64,000 nucleotides of DNA from CAMFLJ01 sp965279255 (GCA_965279255.1 OZ257146.1:2852001-2916000), one strand, 5' to 3'; shown: positions 8,806 to 17,674, numbered from the stretch's first letter. The notes: a model not told the origin generated them from the sequence alone. Numbers and translations: made by a program.

Positions 8806-9111
8806 TCAGTCGGAGGAAGGGAGCGGCTTGGCGCCCTTGATCGGGACCTCACGGCCGTCGGCGGCCAGCGTGCCGGGGCCGGGCTTGGCGCACAGCACCT
8901 CGAGCCCGGTCTCCTCGTCGGCGTAGCGCTTGCCCACGAGGGTGCCCTCGCCCGAGGCGTCGGCATGGCCGCCGGCGGGGCGATCGGCGCCCGCCTCCAC
9001 GACCTCGACACCGCCACAGGTCAGCACGACCGGCGCACTCGGCGGTCGGACAACGACCAGCTCGACGGTGCACTCCGGACAGGCGAGACGGCTTCCGGCC
9101 TTGATCTCCAT
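8806..9111 (-). CDS. small Cys-containing (zinc-ribbon-like) protein
   Basis: Protein of 101 residues of no family I can name. It has a CPEC pair near residue 13 and further single Cys in LTCGG and VLCAK, which could bind a metal, and a Gly/Ala-rich middle. The ATG at 9111 is chosen because the protein then begins MEIKAGSRLACPEC. The frame stays open for 156 further codons upstream, but that part overlaps the oppositely oriented SDR gene and looks like noise. It is the first gene of the operon, 6 bp before the acyl-CoA synthetase, so it may be an accessory to that enzyme. Confidence 0.7.
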   Translation of the reverse strand: MEIKAGSRLACPECTVELVVVRPPSAPVVLTCGGVEVVEAGADRPAGGHADASGEGTLVGKRYADEETGLEVLCAKPGPGTLAADGREVPIKGAKPLPSSD

Positions 9112-9265
9112 CAGATCCCCTTCTCGTGGCGGCCACCCGTGGCCATCCGACCCGGAGAGGGTACGCGCCACGGCCGCGGCGGCCCAAGTCCCCTCGTGAC
9201 GGCGGCCACAACAGTGGTGTGCAACGATCGCACGTCCGCCGAGAACAGCAGTGAGGGGAACGATC

Positions 9266-10033
9266 ATGGGGAACGTCGTGGAGGGCCGCTTCGCCGGCAA
9301 GGTCGCGCTGATCACCGGAGCCGGCTCCGGCATCGGGCGGGCCACCGCCATCCGCCTGGCCGCCGAGGGCGCCAGCATCTTCGGCCACGACGTGAACGGC
9401 GAGGCCCTGGCCGAGACCGCCGCCACCATCACCGCGGCCGGCGGCACCGTCGACACCCGCGTCGGCGACGTCACCTCGCGCACCGAGTGCTTCGACGCCG
9501 TCGCCGCCGCCGTCGCCGCCTTCGGCAAGCTCGACGTGCTGGGCAACGTGGCCGGCATCGCCCAGAGCATCGTCTTCACCGAGATGACCGAGGCCGCCTA
9601 CCGCCGCATGGTGGCCATCAACCAGGACGCGCCCTTCTTCTTCTGCCAGGCCGCGGTGCCGCACCTGCTCGAGACCGACGGCAACATCGTCAACATCGCC
9701 TCGAACGCCGGCCTGATGGGCCAGGCGTACACGGCGGCCTACTGCATGACCAAGGGCGCGGTGATCCAGCTCACCCGCTCTCTGGCCATGGAGTACGCCA
9801 AGACGGCGATCCGGGTGAACGCCATCGCCCCCGGCGGCACCGAGACCAACCTCACCGCCAACTTCACCATGCCCGAGGGCATCGACTTCGACCTGATGCT
9901 GCCCTACATGGGCTACCGGGGCATGGGCCAGGCCGACGACATCGCCGCCCTGTTCAGCCTGGTGGCGTCGGCGGAGGGCTCCAACATCCACGGCGCCATC
10001 CTCTCGAGCGACCGCGGCGTCACCGCCGGCTGA
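9266..10033 (+). CDS. SDR family NAD(P)-dependent oxidoreductase
   Basis: Classical short-chain dehydrogenase, 255 residues. TGxxxGxG cofactor motif in LITGAGSGIGRATAIRLA, NVAG near residue 92, catalytic Ser in NIASNAG and the YxxxK pair in YCMTKGAVIQLTRSLAMEYA. The tail IHGAILSSDRGVTAG is typical. ATG at 9266 is preceded by GAGGGGAA and is preferred to the GTG at 9251. Transcribed divergently from the leftward acyl-CoA operon, sharing a 154-bp promoter region. Probably oxidises a secondary alcohol of a lipid-like substrate (inference). Confidence 0.9.
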   Translation: MGNVVEGRFAGKVALITGAGSGIGRATAIRLAAEGASIFGHDVNGEALAETAATITAAGGTVDTRVGDVTSRTECFDAVAAAVAAFGKLDVLGNVAGIAQSIVFTEMTEAAYRRMVAINQDAPFFFCQAAVPHLLETDGNIVNIASNAGLMGQAYTAAYCMTKGAVIQLTRSLAMEYAKTAIRVNAIAPGGTETNLTANFTMPEGIDFDLMLPYMGYRGMGQADDIAALFSLVASAEGSNIHGAILSSDRGVTAG

Positions 10034-10048
10034 GCCACAGCCCGACCA

Positions 10049-10486
10049 CTACCCGTCGAGAAGGGCGCCGTCCGGGCCCGCGGGCCCTTCCGCCGCGGGA
10101 CGCTCGACGAGCACGACGAGCTTCTGGGGCGCGAGGGCGCAGAAGCTCTCCGTCACCACCTCACCCACCTCGTCCCAGTCGGTGTCGCCGTCGAGCACCA
10201 TCCCCATGGCGTCGCGACCCCATCCGAGGACGAGGAACGGATGGCCGGCGTGGCGCAGGGCCTCCAGCTCCGGGCCCACCGAGCGGAACGCCAGCACGAC
10301 ACGCGAGCCCGACTCGTCGTCATCGAGGCCGAGGACCTGGGCGAAGGTCCGCGTGCGCACCTTCCAGCGGGTCCCCACCCACGCCGGCTCCTCGTATGCG
10401 TCGGGGAGCGCCATGCACAACCGACGGACCCGGTCTTCGACATCGACGGGCACGTCGCCCGTGTAACGCCGCCGCGCCTGTGCCAT
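10049..10486 (-). CDS. MmcQ/YjbR family protein
   Basis: Small protein of 145 residues with the features of the MmcQ/YjbR (CyaY-like fold) family: VEDRVRRLCMALPDAYEE at the start, WKVRTRTFAQVLG, a central LAFRSVGPELEALR and DWDEVGEVVTESFCALAPQKL at the end. Some relatives are annotated as DNA-binding, but the biochemical role of the family is poorly defined. Stands alone, convergent with the SDR gene, with only 15 bp between stops. Confidence 0.8.
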   Translation of the reverse strand: MAQARRRYTGDVPVDVEDRVRRLCMALPDAYEEPAWVGTRWKVRTRTFAQVLGLDDDESGSRVVLAFRSVGPELEALRHAGHPFLVLGWGRDAMGMVLDGDTDWDEVGEVVTESFCALAPQKLVVLVERPAAEGPAGPDGALLDG

Positions 10487-10550
10487 GGCCTGAGCCTAGG
10501 GGTCCCGCGAGCTGCGCTCGCTGTGCTCCCGCCTTGGGCCCTCGCGCCGT

Positions 10551-11918
10551 TCAGCCGGTGTCGAAGAGATCGCCCTGGGTGGTGGGTTCGGCCGGCGGTC
10601 CCGTTGCGGCGTCGCCGTGGAGGAGGGTCAGCCCGGGTGGGTCGGTGCTGCCGGGTGGGCTCTGGTCGGGTGGGATGAGTCTGCGTTTCCCGCCGGGGAG
10701 GCGGGGTCCGAAGGTGTAGCCGTGGCGGGTCTTGAGGTCGTGGTGGTGACCGCACGGTGAGGCGAGGTCGGGGAGCCGGGTGATCTTGGCGTCGGCCCAG
10801 TCGGCGACGTGGTCGATCTCGATACGGGCCGGGTTGGTGCAGCCTTCGATCGAGCATTCCCCGGCGGAGAACCACTCGAGGGCGGTCCTCTGCAGGACGG
10901 TGGGCTTGCGGCCCAGGTGGACGACCTTGTCGATCTCGGTGCCCTTCGTGGTGACCGCGGCGACGAACGCGTCACCGTCGATCATCCGCCACACATCGGC
11001 AACGGGGATCGGGCCCTGCCCCGCGATCTCGCACACCTCACCGGGTTCGACCGACCCTCGGTCGAGGGCAGCCAGGTCGACCCGCACGATCAGCTTGGTG
11101 AACGACCAGTCCTCTCCGGACCCGCAGGTATCGTCGCCGGTCGCCTCTTTCCCGGAGCCCTTCGAACGGCTGGGAAGGTCGGCCAGCGCAGCGAGCGCGT
11201 CAGCCGCGTAGGCCTCCGACGGCTCCCGCACACCCGCTGTGCGGGCGTCGTGGAAGATCTTGTCCTTCTGGGCGTCGATCAACGCCATCAACCGCGCGTG
11301 CTCGGCCGGCTCGAGCAGCCAGTGCCCGTAGCCCATCCCCTCCGCGTCGACTCCGGTGCGCAACATGCGCTTCTGGTGAAGACGCTCGACCTTCTGCTCC
11401 ACCGTCTCGCTCGACGCCGCGGCCACGATCCGCGCCGCGTCGGTCTCGGTCTCCTTCGTCGACTTCTCCCCGACCACCGCGAGGAGCTTCCGACCGGCCT
11501 GAGGGTCGGCTGCCTCCGCGGCGCCGATCGCCTTCGCCTCCCGGGTCGAGACCTTCCCGGCCTTGAGTGCCTCGAACGTGTCAGGAGCCGCCTCGACCGC
11601 CTCCGCGGCCTGCAACAGGCGAACCGCCTCACCCAGACCCATCCCGGTCACGTGATCCAACCAGTGCGCCGCGCTGCGGAACCCCCCGCGCTTCCACAGA
11701 TCGGTCTGCGCCACCCGACGAGCCGCCAACGCCACACCCGCCGACGCGAGATGCTCGAGCCGCGAAAACTCCGCCACCAGCTCCATCGCGTCACGAGCAC
11801 CCGTCAACCCCGGGTCGAAACCATCGACCAACGCGGCGACCGAATCGACGACAGCCGCGGCCTCCCGGCCCCGCTTCCCGTATCGATCTCGCCCCGTGGA
11901 TCGCCCCGTCGAACCCAT
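10551..11918 (-). CDS. DUF222 / HNH endonuclease domain protein (13E12-type)
   Basis: 455 residues. The N-terminal 300 residues form the DUF222 helical region (ARDAMELVAEFSRLEHLASA; TGMGLGEAVRLLQAAEAVE), followed by an HNH nuclease domain with two Cys-containing turns (GECSIEGCTNPARIEIDHVA) and SPCGHHHDLKTRHGYTFGP, i.e. the expected Cys and His zinc/metal ligands. This family is found in many dispersed copies in actinobacterial genomes and often behaves like a selfish or repeat-derived gene; its biology is not settled. No other mobile gene lies next to it. Confidence 0.88.
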   Translation of the reverse strand: MGSTGRSTGRDRYGKRGREAAAVVDSVAALVDGFDPGLTGARDAMELVAEFSRLEHLASAGVALAARRVAQTDLWKRGGFRSAAHWLDHVTGMGLGEAVRLLQAAEAVEAAPDTFEALKAGKVSTREAKAIGAAEAADPQAGRKLLAVVGEKSTKETETDAARIVAAASSETVEQKVERLHQKRMLRTGVDAEGMGYGHWLLEPAEHARLMALIDAQKDKIFHDARTAGVREPSEAYAADALAALADLPSRSKGSGKEATGDDTCGSGEDWSFTKLIVRVDLAALDRGSVEPGEVCEIAGQGPIPVADVWRMIDGDAFVAAVTTKGTEIDKVVHLGRKPTVLQRTALEWFSAGECSIEGCTNPARIEIDHVADWADAKITRLPDLASPCGHHHDLKTRHGYTFGPRLPGGKRRLIPPDQSPPGSTDPPGLTLLHGDAATGPPAEPTTQGDLFDTG

Positions 11919-11983
11919 GCCGACAACGCTATTCAGGGGGTGTGACAGTGCCCGGGCCGGCCGACGCGTGCCGGCGTTGCCGG

Positions 11984-12613
11984 TCAGTCGGGCGGGGCCA
12001 GCGCCCGGAGCGCGGCCAGGGCAGCGACGACGACGCCCTTCTGGAACATCGGCGTGGCCGACAGGTCCATGGCGTACACCCGGTGGTGCAGCGGGCCGAT
12101 CACGAAGCTGGCCGCGGCCTCGGCACTGAGCCGACGGCCCGGCTGCCCGCGGCCCAGCTCGCCGCGCTCGCGGGCCCGGTCAAGCACGTGGCCAAGCACC
12201 AGCACCCGGGGCACCACGAACTTCTCGTTGATGGCGGCCCGGAAGTCGGGGTTGGCGCTGAGGGCCACGGCGACGTCCTGGCGGAGCTCGTCGCGCTGAG
12301 GGGTCATCGACTGGGCCACCGACTTCACGAAGGCGGTGATGTCGCCCTCCAGCGTGCCGGTGTCGACGTCGACCACCGCCGGGTGCAACGACGCCAGCGC
12401 GGCGGCGACGAGCTCCTGCTTGGTCGGCCAGCGCCGGTAGAGGGTGGCCGAGGAGACACCGGAGCGGGCGATCACGGCGGCCATGGTGAGGCCGCCGTAG
12501 CCCTCGGCCGCGAGCACGTCGAGGGTGGCGGCCAGGATCGCCTGGTCGGCGGCCTCGCTGCGCTGACGGCCGGGACGGTTGCGGGGGACCGCCACCACTG
12601 CGTCGGACACCAT
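11984..12613 (-). CDS. TetR/AcrR family transcriptional regulator
   Basis: 210-residue regulator. The N-terminal HTH is complete: QAILAATLDVLAAEGYGG, then SGVSSATLYRRWPTKQELV, giving the expected recognition helix. The C-terminal ligand domain follows the TetR_C pattern. ATG at 12613 is separated by 1 nt from the stop of the exporter gene upstream, so it is the third gene of a leftward operon with two DHA2 exporters. It most likely represses that operon, probably through dyad DNA at 16081-16109 (inference). Confidence 0.9.
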   Translation of the reverse strand: MVSDAVVAVPRNRPGRQRSEAADQAILAATLDVLAAEGYGGLTMAAVIARSGVSSATLYRRWPTKQELVAAALASLHPAVVDVDTGTLEGDITAFVKSVAQSMTPQRDELRQDVAVALSANPDFRAAINEKFVVPRVLVLGHVLDRARERGELGRGQPGRRLSAEAAASFVIGPLHHRVYAMDLSATPMFQKGVVVAALAALRALAPPD

Positions 12614-12614
12614 G

Positions 12615-14327
12615 TCAGGCCTCCCTCTCGGGGTCGGGCCCGCCAGCGGCCCTGGGCACCGGTTCGAGCGACCCCTCGGCCCGGCCGTGGCCACCGCCCT
12701 CGGCGACGTCGAGGAGGCCCTGCTCTTCGGCGGCGTCGCGCTCGAGCACGCTCTCGGCCTCGGCGTAGGTGAGCGAGGCGATGCCGTCGAGCGGGCCGTG
12801 CGTCGAGGCCCGGACGTCGCCGGCTCGAGCGGGCAGGAAGAGGAACACCACGAGGGCCCCGATGAGGATGGCGGCGATGCCGACCATCAGCGAGGTGCTC
12901 ATGCCGTCGACGAACTGCGACTTGGCGGCATAAACGAGGTCGCTGCCGACCTGCCCGGGGAGCTTCGAGGCGACCTCGACGGCACCGCCCAGCGAGTCGC
13001 GGGCCTGGGCGATCGCATCGGCCGGCACGCCCGCCGCAGCGAAGTCGTCGGCGATGCCCGGCCGGAACACGCTGGCGAACACCGAGCCGATGATGGCGAC
13101 GCCGAGCGCCCCACCCATCTGACGGGTCGTGTCGTTCATGGCCGAGCCCACACCGGCCTTGGAGGGCGGCAGCGAGCCCATGATCGACTCCGTGGCCGGC
13201 GCCATGGCGAGGCCCATCCCGATGCCCATCAGCACCATGCCGACGAACATGCGCGGGTAGCCGTCGGTGACGGGCACGGTCGAGATCGTGAAGAGCGCGG
13301 CGGCCACGATGAGGAGGCCGCACCCGACCACCAGCTTGGTTCCCACCCGTTCGACGACGCGGGGCGCGAGCGGGGCCACGATCAGCATCGAGACCGCCAT
13401 CGGCATGCCCCGGAAGCCGGCCTGGAGCGGGCTGAAGCCGAGCACGAGCTGGAGGTACTGGGTGCCGATGAAGGCCTGGCCGTACATGGCGAACGACACG
13501 AGGGTGACGGCGATGTTGGCGGCGGTGAAGCGGCGGTTCTTGAAGAAGCGCATGTCGAGCATCGGGTGCTCGCAGGTGAGCTCCCACAGCACGAACCCGG
13601 CGATCACCATCACACCGGCGGCCAGCGGCACGTAGACACCGGGGTTGCTCCAGCCCTTCGAGGGGGCCTCGATGATCGCCCACAGCACGGCGACCAGCCC
13701 GACGATCGAGAGCAGCGCGCCGAGGGGGTCGAGCCGGGCGCCGTGGGCGTCCTTCGACTCGGGCAGCACGTAGTAGGCACCGATCAGCACCACGATGATC
13801 ACGGGCACGTTGACGAAGAAGACCGAGCCCCAGGAGAAGTGGGCGAGCAGGAAGCCGCCGAGGATCGGGCCGAGGGCGCTGCTGCCGCCGGCGACCGCGG
13901 CCCACACGCCGATGGCCCGGCCGCGCTCCTTGGGGTCGTGGAAGATGTTGGTGAGCAGCGAGAGCGTGGCGGGCATGATGCACGCCGCCCCGATGCCCAT
14001 GAAGGCCCTGGTGAAGATCAGCTCCGTCGGGTTGGAGGCCAGGCCGGACAGCACCGAGCCGATGCCGAACACGACGACGCCGACCATGAGCGCCCGCTTG
14101 CGCCCGAAGCGGTCGCCCATGCTGCCGAGCGTCAGCAGGAGGCCGGCGAAGACGAGCGAGTAGCCGTCGATGATCCACTGCATCTGGCTGGTGGTCGCAC
14201 CGAGGTCGCGGATCAGGTCGGGGATGGCGACGTTGAGGATCGTGTTGTCGAGGGTGATGACGCACAGGCCGGTGCAGAGCACCGCCAGCGCCCACCAGCG
14301 CCGCTCGTGGATCTTGGCCTCGTCCAC
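12615..14327 (-). CDS. MFS transporter, DHA2 (EmrB/QacA) family, second tandem copy
   Basis: Drug:proton antiporter of 570 residues with 14 predicted membrane helices. Motif A is seen in GDRFGRKRALMVGVVVFG, motif C-like Gly/Pro-rich helix in GGSSALGPILGGFLL, and an acidic residue in the first helix (VITLDNTILNVAIPD) typical of DHA2 pumps. It ends with a soluble tail of about 60 residues. GTG start at 14327, 2 nt after the previous stop. It is closely similar to the upstream neighbour along its whole length, including the tail, so it is a tandem duplication. Likely exports hydrophobic or toxic compounds. Confidence 0.92.
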   Translation of the reverse strand: MDEAKIHERRWWALAVLCTGLCVITLDNTILNVAIPDLIRDLGATTSQMQWIIDGYSLVFAGLLLTLGSMGDRFGRKRALMVGVVVFGIGSVLSGLASNPTELIFTRAFMGIGAACIMPATLSLLTNIFHDPKERGRAIGVWAAVAGGSSALGPILGGFLLAHFSWGSVFFVNVPVIIVVLIGAYYVLPESKDAHGARLDPLGALLSIVGLVAVLWAIIEAPSKGWSNPGVYVPLAAGVMVIAGFVLWELTCEHPMLDMRFFKNRRFTAANIAVTLVSFAMYGQAFIGTQYLQLVLGFSPLQAGFRGMPMAVSMLIVAPLAPRVVERVGTKLVVGCGLLIVAAALFTISTVPVTDGYPRMFVGMVLMGIGMGLAMAPATESIMGSLPPSKAGVGSAMNDTTRQMGGALGVAIIGSVFASVFRPGIADDFAAAGVPADAIAQARDSLGGAVEVASKLPGQVGSDLVYAAKSQFVDGMSTSLMVGIAAILIGALVVFLFLPARAGDVRASTHGPLDGIASLTYAEAESVLERDAAEEQGLLDVAEGGGHGRAEGSLEPVPRAAGGPDPEREA

Positions 14328-14329
14328 CG

Positions 14330-16015
14330 TCAGCGCCCCGGTCGATCGGGCTGCAGCGAGCCCTCGGCCCGGCCGTGCCCACCGCCCTCGGCGGGATCGA
14401 GCAGGCCCTCGTCCTCGGCGGTGTCGCGCTCGAGCACGCTCTCGGCCTCGGCGAACCCGAGCGAGGCGAGACCGTCGAGCGGCGTGGCCTCGCCCTCACG
14501 GACGTCGGTGGCCCGGGCGGGGAGGAAGGCGAAGACGATGGCGGCCCCGACCAGCACGGCGAAGATGCCGACGTGGAGGGCGGTGCCCATGCCGTCGACG
14601 AACTGCGACTTGGCGGCGTAGGCGAGGTCCTGGCCGAGCTGGCCCGGCACCTGGCCGGCGACCCCGAGGGCTCCGGCGATGGAGTCACGGGCGACCGCCA
14701 CCCCTTCGGCGGGGACGCCGGCGGCGGTGAACTGCTCGGTGAGGTTCGGCCGATAGACGGCGGCGAAGACCGACCCGATGATGGCCACGCCCAGCGCGCC
14801 ACCCATCTGGCGGGTCGTGTCGTTCATGGCCGAGCCGACGCCCGCCTTGGCCGGCGGGAGCGAGCCCATGATCGACTCGGTGGCCGGCGCCATCATCATG
14901 CCCATGCCCAGCCCGAGGACGAGCATCCCGACGAGCATGTGCGGATAGCCGTCGGTGACGGGCACGGTGGAGAAGACGTAGAGGGCGATCGACACGAAGA
15001 TGAGGCCCAGGCCGACCACCAGCTTCGTGCCGATGCGCTCGACCAGCCGCGGGGCGAGCGGGGCCACCGACACCATGACGATGGCCATGGGCAGGCTCCG
15101 GATGCCGGCCTCGAGGGCGTTGAACCCGAGGACCGTCTGCAGGTACTGGGTGCCGATGAACGCCTGGCCGAACATGGCGAAGAACACGAGGGTGACGGCG
15201 ATGTTGGCGGCGGTGAACCGGCGGTTCTTGAAGAACCGCACGTCGAGCATCGGGTGCTCGCAGGTGAGCTCCCAGAGCACGAACGCGGTGAGCACGAACA
15301 CGCCGAGCACCAGCGGGCCATAGACCTCGGGCGAGCTCCACCCGCTGCTCGGTGCCTCGATGATCGCCCACAGCACGGCCACCAGCCCGACGATGGAGAG
15401 GCCCGCGCCGAGGGGGTCGAGGCGGGGGGCGTCGGCGTCCTTCGACGACGGCAGGAGGAACCAGGCCCCGATCAGGGCCACGGTGATGACGGGCACGTTG
15501 ACGAAGAAGACCGAGCCCCACGAGAAGTGCTGCAGCAGGAAGCCGCCGAGCACCGGCCCGAGAGCGCCGCTCGCACCAGCGGTGGCGGCCCACACACCGA
15601 TGGCCCGGCCCCGCTCCTTGGGGTCGTGGAAGATGTTGGTGAGCAGCGACAGGGTGGCGGGCATGATCAGCGCGGCACCCACGCCCATCGAGGCCCGGGT
15701 GAAGATCAGCTCGGTGGCGCCGGTCGCCAGGCCGGACAGGATCGAGCCCACGCCGAAGATGACGAGGCCCACCATGAGGGCGCCCTTGCGGCCGAAGCGG
15801 TCGCCGACGCTGCCCATGGTGAGGAGGAGGCCGGCGAACACGAGGGTGTAGCCGTCGATGATCCACTGGAGCTGGCTCGTGGTGGCCCCGAGATCGCGCA
15901 GCAGGTCGGGGATGGCGACGTTGAGGATCGTGTTGTCGAGCGTGATCACGAGGAGGCTCACGCACAGCACGGCCAGCGCCCACCAGCGTCGTTCGTGGAT
16001 CTTCGCCTGGTCCAT
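14330..16015 (-). CDS. MFS transporter, DHA2 (EmrB/QacA) family, first tandem copy
   Basis: First gene of the exporter operon, about 561 residues from the ATG at 16015 (MDQAKIHERRWWALAVLC); a GTG at 16054 would add 13 residues and cannot be excluded. Fourteen-helix DHA2 exporter: LDNTILNVAIPDLLRDLG, GDRFGRKGALMVGLVIFG, GALGPVLGGFLL. Nearly every membrane helix matches the next gene with conservative changes, and both end with the same acidic motif (AEAESVLERDTAEDEGLLD here). Such recent tandem pairs may have diverged in substrate or may simply raise dosage. Confidence 0.92.
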   Translation of the reverse strand: MDQAKIHERRWWALAVLCVSLLVITLDNTILNVAIPDLLRDLGATTSQLQWIIDGYTLVFAGLLLTMGSVGDRFGRKGALMVGLVIFGVGSILSGLATGATELIFTRASMGVGAALIMPATLSLLTNIFHDPKERGRAIGVWAATAGASGALGPVLGGFLLQHFSWGSVFFVNVPVITVALIGAWFLLPSSKDADAPRLDPLGAGLSIVGLVAVLWAIIEAPSSGWSSPEVYGPLVLGVFVLTAFVLWELTCEHPMLDVRFFKNRRFTAANIAVTLVFFAMFGQAFIGTQYLQTVLGFNALEAGIRSLPMAIVMVSVAPLAPRLVERIGTKLVVGLGLIFVSIALYVFSTVPVTDGYPHMLVGMLVLGLGMGMMMAPATESIMGSLPPAKAGVGSAMNDTTRQMGGALGVAIIGSVFAAVYRPNLTEQFTAAGVPAEGVAVARDSIAGALGVAGQVPGQLGQDLAYAAKSQFVDGMGTALHVGIFAVLVGAAIVFAFLPARATDVREGEATPLDGLASLGFAEAESVLERDTAEDEGLLDPAEGGGHGRAEGSLQPDRPGR

Positions 16016-16080
16016 CTGGCGGCTCACTGTCGTCACCGGCGCCCCGGATGGCACCGGCTCCCGACGCTAAACGAGTCGTG

Positions 16081-16109
16081 GTCATTTCGAAACACGATCG
16101 TTTCGTGAC
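16081..16109. promoter_or_regulatory. candidate operator of the exporter operon
   Basis: CGAAAC (16088-16093) and GTTTCG (16100-16105) form an inverted repeat with a 6-nt spacer, and an overlapping CACGA/TCGTG dyad follows. It lies 66-90 bp upstream of the first exporter ATG, between divergent genes. A size and position suited to a TetR dimer; binding by the operon's own TetR is inference. Confidence 0.45.
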
Positions 16110-16208
16110 GTTCGCCACAGCTCGTTGCCAGGAAGGTCTCAGGGAGACCTCACCCGTGGCTCACCCCACGCGAACCAGCGGCTCACGGCCGCTCCGTACG
16201 TTCGTGCC

Positions 16209-16538
16209 ATGACCACGAAGCGACCACACCCCGCAGCCCGCAGTCGGGCCCTCGTCGCCTCCCTGAGCATCGGCGTCGCCAGCGCTCTCGGCCTCGGCAT
16301 GGCCCTCCAGCAGGCCTCCTCCACCACCACGACCGTGGCGGCGTCCGACATCGGCGCCACCACGACGACCGCCTCGGCCTCCGACGGATCGACCAGCTCG
16401 ACGACGGCGGCGACCGCCACGCCGTCGACGACCGCCTCGACGACGGCCCCGACCACGTCGACCACCGCGGCGAAGGCGACGACGACCACCACGACGGCCT
16501 CGTCGTCGAGCGCGGCCGCCCGCAGCTCGGCCAGCTAG
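16209..16538 (+). CDS. Thr/Ala/Ser-rich membrane-anchored or secreted protein (copy 1)
   Basis: About 109 residues with no catalytic domain. The N-terminus is basic (MTTKRPHPAARSRA), followed by a hydrophobic helix (LVASLSIGVASALGLGMALQ) that is either an uncleaved anchor or a signal peptide, then about 75 residues of almost pure Thr, Ala and Ser. Such sequence is usually extended and extracytoplasmic, and could be glycosylated. ATG at 16209 is chosen since the twin gene 445 bp downstream starts in the same way and both share the 40 bp before the start. Confidence 0.65.
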   Translation: MTTKRPHPAARSRALVASLSIGVASALGLGMALQQASSTTTTVAASDIGATTTTASASDGSTSSTTAATATPSTTASTTAPTTSTTAAKATTTTTTASSSSAAARSSAS

Positions 16539-16653
16539 CCCGACCGGGCCGAACCGCATCTGGGGCCTCCCATGACGAACGACACAGCGTTCTCTCACCG
16601 AGTTCTCACCTTCCGCGAACCCTCGGCTCACGCCCGATCCGTAGGTTCGCCTC

Positions 16654-16947
16654 ATGAGCCCGAAGCGCCCCCACCCCGCCGCCCGCAGCCGTGCCCTCTT
16701 CGCGTCACTGAGCATCGGTGTCGCCAGCGCCCTCGGCCTCGGCATGGCCCTCCAGGCCACCACCGCCGCCACGACCGCGGCGGCCTCCCCCGACACCGGG
16801 GCCGCGACGGCGACCACCGCCGCCCCGACCACCAGCACCACCGCCGCGGCGAAGGCGACCACCAGCACGACCACCGCCAAGCGGTCGACCACCACGACCA
16901 CCCCCAAGCGGTCGACGGCCCCCGCCGCCCGCACGAAGGCCAGCTGA
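16654..16947 (+). CDS. Thr/Ala-rich membrane-anchored or secreted protein (copy 2)
   Basis: 97 residues, a duplicate of the preceding gene. The first 35 residues are almost identical (PKRPHPAARSRALFASLSIG and the rest of the helix), while the Thr/Ala-rich part has diverged and now includes repeats of the type KRSTTTTTPKRST, giving a basic tail. The gene ends 7 bp before the haem-type membrane protein, so the two are likely co-transcribed. Function unknown; a tether or spacer for an envelope redox component is one possibility. Confidence 0.65.
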   Translation: MSPKRPHPAARSRALFASLSIGVASALGLGMALQATTAATTAAASPDTGAATATTAAPTTSTTAAAKATTSTTTAKRSTTTTTPKRSTAPAARTKAS

Positions 16948-16954
16948 GCCTCCG

Positions 16955-17578
16955 ATGAGCTCGTTCCCCTGGTACGTCGCCCGTTCGGCCGGCCTGGTGT
17001 CGTGGGGCCTGCTCGCCCTCTCGGTCCTCTGGGGCCTCGCCCTCTCCACCCGGGCTCTGGGCCGCCGCCCCCGGGCCAACTGGCTCCTCGACCTCCACCG
17101 GTTCCTCGGTGGCCTCGCCGTGATCTTCGTCGGCGTCCACCTGGTCGGCCTGGTCTTCGACTCCTGGGTCGAGATCGGCCTGCGCCAGATGCTCGTGCCC
17201 TTCACCTCGAACTGGAACCCCCTCGCCGTGTCGTGGGGCGTCGTCGGCCTCTACCTCCTCGCCGCCGTCGAGCTCACCTCACTGCTGCGCTCCCGGATCC
17301 CGAAGCGCTGGTGGAAGGGCGTGCACATGTCGAGCTACGGGCTCTACGTCGTGGCCACGATCCACATGCTCACGGCCGGCACCGATCGCCACTCACCGAT
17401 CCTGCTGTGGACCGTCGCCGGCACGACCGCCGCCATCGTGTTCTTCACCATCTACCGCATCATCGGGCCCGGCAAGGCCGCCTCGGTGAAGCCCGCCACC
17501 CCCGTGCGCCGGCCCGTCGCCGGTGAGCCGGAGGTGCTCGGGTCGTGGGGCGACCAGCGCCCGAGGGCGGGCGTCTGA
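16955..17578 (+). CDS. ferric reductase-like transmembrane (haem) protein
   Basis: 207 residues with five or six membrane helices of the ferric-reductase-like/YedZ-type fold. Two pairs of His in helices, LHRFLGG with GVHLVGLVFD, and KGVHMSSYGLYV with TIHMLTAGTDRHS, are placed as expected for two b-haem ligands. There is no FAD/NAD domain, so electrons must come from another protein. ATG at 16955 is 7 bp after the Thr-rich gene; the longer frame upstream is only out-of-frame reading of that gene. Likely moves electrons across or within the membrane (inference). Confidence 0.82.
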   Translation: MSSFPWYVARSAGLVSWGLLALSVLWGLALSTRALGRRPRANWLLDLHRFLGGLAVIFVGVHLVGLVFDSWVEIGLRQMLVPFTSNWNPLAVSWGVVGLYLLAAVELTSLLRSRIPKRWWKGVHMSSYGLYVVATIHMLTAGTDRHSPILLWTVAGTTAAIVFFTIYRIIGPGKAASVKPATPVRRPVAGEPEVLGSWGDQRPRAGV

Positions 17579-17674
17579 GCCGAGATCCCCGCCCCTGAGC
17601 GGGAATCGCCACCGAGCGCCGGCGCTACCATCGCCGCCACGTCCGTCGAGTGAACGGCCGGGGGAGGCACCACC

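Noticed and set aside
7195..10719. Plus-strand open frame of 1174 codons
   Set aside because: Crosses the acyl-CoA synthetase gene in antisense and the SDR gene in another frame; no domain or ribosome site.
12579..14621. Plus-strand open frame opposite the exporter genes
   Set aside because: His/Asp/Gly-rich shadow of the DHA2 transporters.
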